This document shows positions 60,001 through 64,000 of a DNA stretch of 64,000 nucleotides, piece by piece. The notes beneath the pieces were generated by a model. That model worked only from the letters and a program-made list of their open reading frames with translations. It was not told where the DNA came from and did not search any database. Made by a program: the position numbers and the translations under genes. Source of the stretch: Apostichopus japonicus (Eukaryota; Echinodermata; Holothuroidea; Aspidochirotida; Stichopodidae); contig NC_092577.1 of assembly GCF_037975245.1 (NCBI RefSeq), positions 4,051,501-4,115,500 of the forward strand, given 5' to 3'. The first letter of the stretch is position 1. Every line of letters begins with the position of its first letter.

Positions 60001-63000
60001 TGCTCTGGTGTGGGATGTCATTCATAGGTGCTCTGGTGTGTGATGTCATTCATGGGTGCTCTGATGTGGGATGTCATTTGTGGGTGCTCTGGTAGAGGGT
60101 GTAATTTGTGAATGCTCTGGTGTGGGGTGTCGTTCGTGGGTGCTCTGGTGTGGGGTGTCATTCATGAGTGCTCTGGTGTGGGGTGTCATTCATAAGTGCT
60201 CTGGTGTGGGATGTCATTCATAGGTGCTCTGGTGTGTGATGTCATTCATGGGTGCTCTGATGTGGGATGTCATTTGTGGGTGCTCTGGTGTGGGTGCTCT
60301 GGTGTAGGATGTCATTTATAGGTGCTCTGGTGTGGGGTGTCATTCATAGGTGCCCTGGTGTGGGATGTCATTCATAGGTGCTCTGGTGTGTGATGTCATT
60401 TGTGGGTGCTCTGGTGTGGGATGTCATTTGTGGGTGCTCTGGTGTGGGTGCTCTGGTGTAGTGTGTCATTAATAGGTGCTCTGATGTGGGGTGTCATTGG
60501 TGGGTGCTCTGGTGTGGGGTGTCATTCATGGTTGCTCTGGTGTGGGGTGTCATTCATGGGTGGTCTGTTGTGGGGTGTCATTCATGGGTGCTCTGGTGTG
60601 GGGTGTCATTCATAGGTGCTCTGGTGTGGGGTGTCATTCATGGGTGCTCTGGTGTGGGGTGTCATTCATGGGTTCTCTGGTGTGGGGTGTCATTCGTGGG
60701 TGCTCTGTTGTGGGGTGTCATTCATGGGTGCTCTGGTGTGGGGTGTCATTCATGGGTGCTCTGGTGTGGGGTGTCATTCATAGGTGCTCTGGTGTGGGGT
60801 GTCATACATGGGTGCTCTGGTGTGGGGTGTCATTCATAGGTGCTCTGGTGTGGGATGTAATTTATGGGTGCTCTGATGTAGGGTGTCATTCATGGGTGCT
60901 CTGGTGTGGGGTGTCATTCGTGGGTGCTCTGGTGTGGGGTGTCATTAATGGGTGCTCCGATGTGGAATGTCATTCGTGAATACTCTGCTGTGGGATGTCA
61001 TTTATAGGTGCTCTGGTGTGGGGTGTCATTCATGGGTGCTCTGGTGTGGGGTGTCATTCGTGGGTGCTCTGTTGTGGGGTGTCATTCATGGGTGCTCTGC
61101 TGTGGGGTGTCATTCATGGGTGCTCTGCTGTGGGGTGTCATTCATGGTTGCTCTGCTGTGGGATGTCATTCATGGGTGCTCTGGTGTGGGGTGTCATTCA
61201 TAGGGGCTCTGGTGTGGGGTTTCATTCGTGGGTGCTCTGTTGTGGGGTGTCATTCATGGGTGCTCTGGTGTGGGGTGTCATTCATGATGCTCTGGTGTGG
61301 GGTGTCATTCATAGGTGCTCTGGTGTGGGGTGTCATTTGGGTGCTCTGGTGTGGGATGTAATTTATGGGTGCTCTGGTGTGGGGTGTCATTCGTGGGTGC
61401 CCTGGTGTGGGGTGTCATTCATAGGTGCTCTGGTGTGGGGTGTCACTCGTGGGAGTGTCTTTTTGTCAGTGTCTAGGTGACATACTACCGTTCTGCCTAA
61501 AGTCATCTTTCTACACATTCCTCTTTCTTATTGTTTTTGTCACTTGGGTCTGTTTTTTTTTCCTTTCTTGTTTGGTCATCAACAGATATGCTAATCCTCC
61601 TGATCTCGGAGTCGGTGAAGGCAAGAATAAGATATCCTCGTTGAAGGCCAGGGTGAGTTAATATCAGTAGAGTGGTACACTCTTGTAATCAGCAGAAATT
61701 TCAAGTTTCTCTTGGATCCCCAGTTGCCTTATTCTTTTCATATTTAGTTTTCTAGACTAATGTAAAATGAAAAAATTTAGTGAAAGGATGACTTTCTCCT
61801 AATGCAGCTGATGTCACTGTCTTCTAATTAAATCTTAAAGAATACCAAACATTCAAAAACCTGCTTCTGATTGGCTGTTCACCAGGACATAGACATTTTG
61901 GCAATCTGCTTATACAGTTTGACAGGGAGGAAAAATTTGCATAATAGTTGCCTCTGTTTGGCTGTATCACTCACATTAAACAGGGAATTATATTGTGTAG
62001 CAGTTTTGAAGGCTCTGTACTTTGTCCCATGTAAACTACTATTGCCCCCTGTGTACAAAAACTGCTATGCATATTTGCACTGTAATTAAGTTTACATAGT
62101 AATTTGTTAATTTTGCATAGCATTCTGCGATGCGACATCCACTCTCTTCATCCATTCCACCACAGAATTGGTATAAACACTGTAATATCGTCACACTTTT
62201 TTCTGATTTTTACAGGCCGTGCTGGTTGACATGGAAGAAGGAGTTGTTAATGAGCTGCTCTCTGGGTCGCTTCGAGATGTGTTTGATCATCAACAGATGC
62301 TTACAGATGTCTCGGGATGTGGCAATAACTGGTGCGTCTTACCTTATGTTTTTTATATTTCTTTGGCAATAGTTGTCATATTCAGTGTTGAAGTTGCCGC
62401 AACCTGCGAGAGTTTGTGGCAAGGGCTTCGTTAACACCATTTCAATATTTCAATTACTGGTGTGTCTTTCCTTAAATTTTGGTTCACTGTCGTATTCAGT
62501 GTGGAAGTTGCTGGAATCTGCCATAGTTTTTGTCAAGGGCTACATTAACACCATTTCAATCTTCATACACATGTGAATGGTATAGATTGTTGGGGGTTTC
62601 AACCACTGATGTAATAATTACTGTTTCAAACTCATGGTCATGACTATATAGTAGCATTTACATTGCTTGAAATAGGGCTGGAATTCTGTCTTATGAACAG
62701 TAACAGCATTTTTACAGTATTCCAGTTAACAAGGCAGTGGGACTCAAAATGTTTGGCATTATGTCTTATGGACATCATATTTATAGTACCTTTTAAACAG
62801 GGCTAAGGGTCTCAGAATGTATGGAATTCTGTACAATAAACAGTAACATTAATTTACTGTATTCCTGTAAATAGGGCTGTTGGCCACAAGATGTATCAAT
62901 TTCAGCATCATACACATATGACATGGCTACAGTACACAAGGCCGTGGACCATCATCTGTGTTGATTTCTATATTGTGAACAGGCTTGCTGGTCACTTCGC

Positions 63001-63714
63001 CCAACAACCATTTCGCCCAACCAGCCTGGTCATTTCGCCCAACCAGCCTGGTTATTTCGCCCAACCAACATGGTCATTTCGCCCAACCTTGTTGGTCATT
63101 TCGCCCAACCTTTTTTTACGTTTCTTTACTAAAGTTATACAAACTAAAGGACTTCAAGTTTCCTTAATATTCGAACATTTACTATCAAACCTATCAAACC
63201 TAACCCCTAAAACACTGATCCATCCTCAAGTTTCCTTAATATTCGGTTCGTATCCCGTAACGTTAACAATTCCTGAACGTTTCCTTTTGAAGTATAATAT
63301 TTAATCAAGGTTGGGCGAAATGACCAGGGTGGTTGGGCGAAAAGACCTGGCTGGTTGGGCGAAATGACCAGGCTGGTTGGGCAAAATGACCAGGCTGGTT
63401 GGGCGAAATGACCAGCCTGGTTGGGTGAAATGGTAAGGTTGGGCGAATGGCAGTTGGGGAAATGGTTGTTGGGCGAAGTGACCTGCTTCCGTGAACAGTA
63501 ACGTCTGTTGTATGTCTGTAAGAGCAGTGGGACACATAGTGGGTAGATTTCAATATCCTGAATTTTAACAATTATTGTATTTCTTCAAACAGGGCGGTGG
63601 GCCACAAACTGTATGGCTTTCAATATCAAGAGCAACTGACGGAGACTATTCGATTAGCCGCAGAGCATTGTGATTGCCTGCAATGTTTCTTTCTGATTCA
63701 TTCAATGGGCGGAG
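57084..63714 (+). CDS. TUBE1: Epsilon-tubulin, N-terminal part (continues beyond the window)
   Basis: Centriolar tubulin needed for triplet microtubules. Exons: 57084-57108, 58075-58094, 59491-59597, 61586-61652, 62216-62331, 63593-63714. GT-AG borders and phases agree, giving 152 codons plus one base, then the gene runs on past the window end. Reads MTQSVVVQVGQCGNQIGCRF, with WDLALREHAAHNKKG, FFRNVDSRYANPPDLGVGEG, KISSLKARAVLVDMEEGVVN, LRDVFDHQQ, SGCGNNWAVGHKLYG and CDCLQCFFLIHSMGG. The N-terminal MTQSVVVQ, the ALREHA and the CDCLQCF blocks are epsilon-specific; alpha, beta, gamma and delta tubulins differ. The glycine-rich GTP loop GGGTGSG is split by the intron after 63714. A 5' UTR exon may begin at 57001 after CATACAG. 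Confidence 0.95.
57721..57826 (-). mobile_element. tRNA-like SINE head (antisense) in TUBE1 intron 1
   Basis: On the minus strand GGTCGAGTGGATAAAGGCGG (A-box region) and GGTTCTGGGTTTGATACCC (B box), resembling a long-variable-arm (Leu/Ser-type) tRNA head. Confidence 0.75.
58075..58094 (+). CDS. TUBE1: TUBE1 20-nt microexon encoding GQCGNQ
   Basis: Between TTTTTCATGACAG and GTGAGT sit 20 bases that, with the G carried over from exon 1, spell VGQCGNQ, the universal tubulin N-terminal nucleotide-binding motif. Frame is kept on both sides. Confidence 0.9.
58200..58830 (+). mobile_element. Dispersed repeat interrupted by a SINE
   Basis: 58200-58385 and 58725-58830 together match the intact repeat at 39975-40260. 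The break is filled by a tRNA-derived SINE (58388-58702), with GTTCTATTCC as B box and a 3' end GTAAAGCGCTATATC... as in L2-mobilised SINEs. Confidence 0.7.
59835..61455. repeat. 28-bp minisatellite, ~55-58 copies, in TUBE1 intron 3
   Basis: Unit GGTGCTCTGGTGTGGGGTGT plus CATTCATG, with single-base variants and a few short or long units. G-rich on the + strand. Because 28 is not a multiple of 3 the same peptide words cycle through all frames, giving long false open frames. Confidence 0.95.
61997..62104. repeat. GTAGCAGTTTTGAAGG dispersed repeat, third copy
   Basis: In TUBE1 intron 4; shares its start and the GTGTACAAAAACTGCTATGC end with 43552-43650. Confidence 0.65.
62986..63487. mobile_element. 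Fold-back element with 22-bp repeated arms in TUBE1 intron 5
   Basis: Left arm (~62986-63110) repeats CATTTCGCCCAACCAGCCTG; right arm (~63305-63487) repeats the reverse complement GGTTGGGCGAAATGACCAGG. The ~195-bp spacer has no repeat. The outermost words GGTCACTTCGCCCAACAACC and GGTTGTTGGGCGAAGTGACC mirror exactly. Confidence 0.88.
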
Positions 63715-64000
63715 GTGAGTAGAAAAATTGGAATTTTGGGAAAATCTATGCTACAAAATGCCCAATGGGTGGGTGAAACTGTTAAAGAGCCCGTAAGTTA
63801 TTTACACTTCAAAAAGTTCCATTCACACTGCTCAGAGAATGAGCTATGTATTTTGACCATAGCTGTTTGTAACCCAAAAGTCAAAGTAAAAACCACCCAC
63901 CCCTTAGAACAGAGGTAACCCTTGTCACAAGGATAGAACAGTAGTTTGTGCTTGGTTAATATGAATGCTGCATAATTGTGCATGTTTATAGTGTAAGAGA

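Noticed and set aside
59812-61480. Long open frames (up to 162 codons) rich in CGVSF and GALVW
   Set aside because: Produced by the 28-bp minisatellite reading through all frames; lies in a TUBE1 intron; no start context or domain.
62891-63571. Open frames rich in FAQP and SFRPT words
   Set aside because: Translation of the CATTTCGCCCAACC fold-back arms in a TUBE1 intron.
57084-63714. Alpha, beta, gamma or delta tubulin
   Set aside because: N-terminal MTQSVVVQ, ALREHAAHN and CDCLQCFF are epsilon-type; the other tubulins have different words there.

Overview
Eukaryotic nuclear DNA from an invertebrate deuterostome, most likely an echinoderm. The grounds are split genes with GT-AG introns, proteins closely resembling vertebrate orthologues, a very dense load of short DNA transposons, tRNA-derived SINEs and CR1/jockey-type LINEs, and a PRDM9 gene that still has KRAB-like, SSXRD, SET and zinc-finger parts. 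The species cannot be fixed from sequence alone.

Four cellular genes can be read exon by exon, and intron phases agree at every junction. (1) The 3' part of kynureninase (KYNU, + strand, five exons, 4855-16128), whose upstream exons lie outside the window. (2) A complete phosducin-like protein 3 gene (PDCL3, - strand, six exons, 26251-31282; 239 codons plus stop). (3) A complete PRDM9/Meisetz orthologue (- strand, eight coding exons, 36444-46821; 877 codons plus stop). It has a KRAB-like box, SSXRD, zinc knuckle, PR/SET domain with the three conserved tyrosines, a solitary zinc finger and a terminal array of nine near-identical C2H2 fingers. (4) The 5' part of epsilon-tubulin (TUBE1, + strand, six exons, 57084-63714), continuing beyond the window.

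The rest is repeats. 0-4 kb: a 5'-truncated LINE with an open RT frame. 4.4-9.9 kb (KYNU intron): AT microsatellites, an inverted-repeat element, a 1 kb long inverted repeat, a tRNA-like SINE head and a 48-bp minisatellite. 14-15.3 kb: decayed tandem copies of a KYNU exon end, then repeats with AGGTCA half-sites. 20.7-25 kb: a 28-bp hairpin minisatellite, short DNA transposons, a 580-bp fold-back element and G-rich tracts. 28-29.4 kb: a 53-bp minisatellite and another short DNA transposon. 32.3 kb and 43.7-51.4 kb: hAT-like non-autonomous elements, some nested, with target-site duplications visible. 52.1-54.9 kb: a broken LINE with endonuclease and RT. 55.9-58.8 kb: a TTAA element and SINEs. 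59.8-61.5 kb: a 28-bp minisatellite. 63 kb: a second large fold-back element.

The genes form no operon or shared pathway: KYNU is tryptophan catabolism, PDCL3 is a chaperonin cofactor, TUBE1 is a centriole tubulin. The centrepiece is PRDM9, the meiotic histone methyltransferase that places recombination hotspots in vertebrates. Its zinc-finger array shows a very recent three-finger duplication and variation confined to the DNA-contact helix, the pattern expected of a rapidly evolving hotspot-specifying array.
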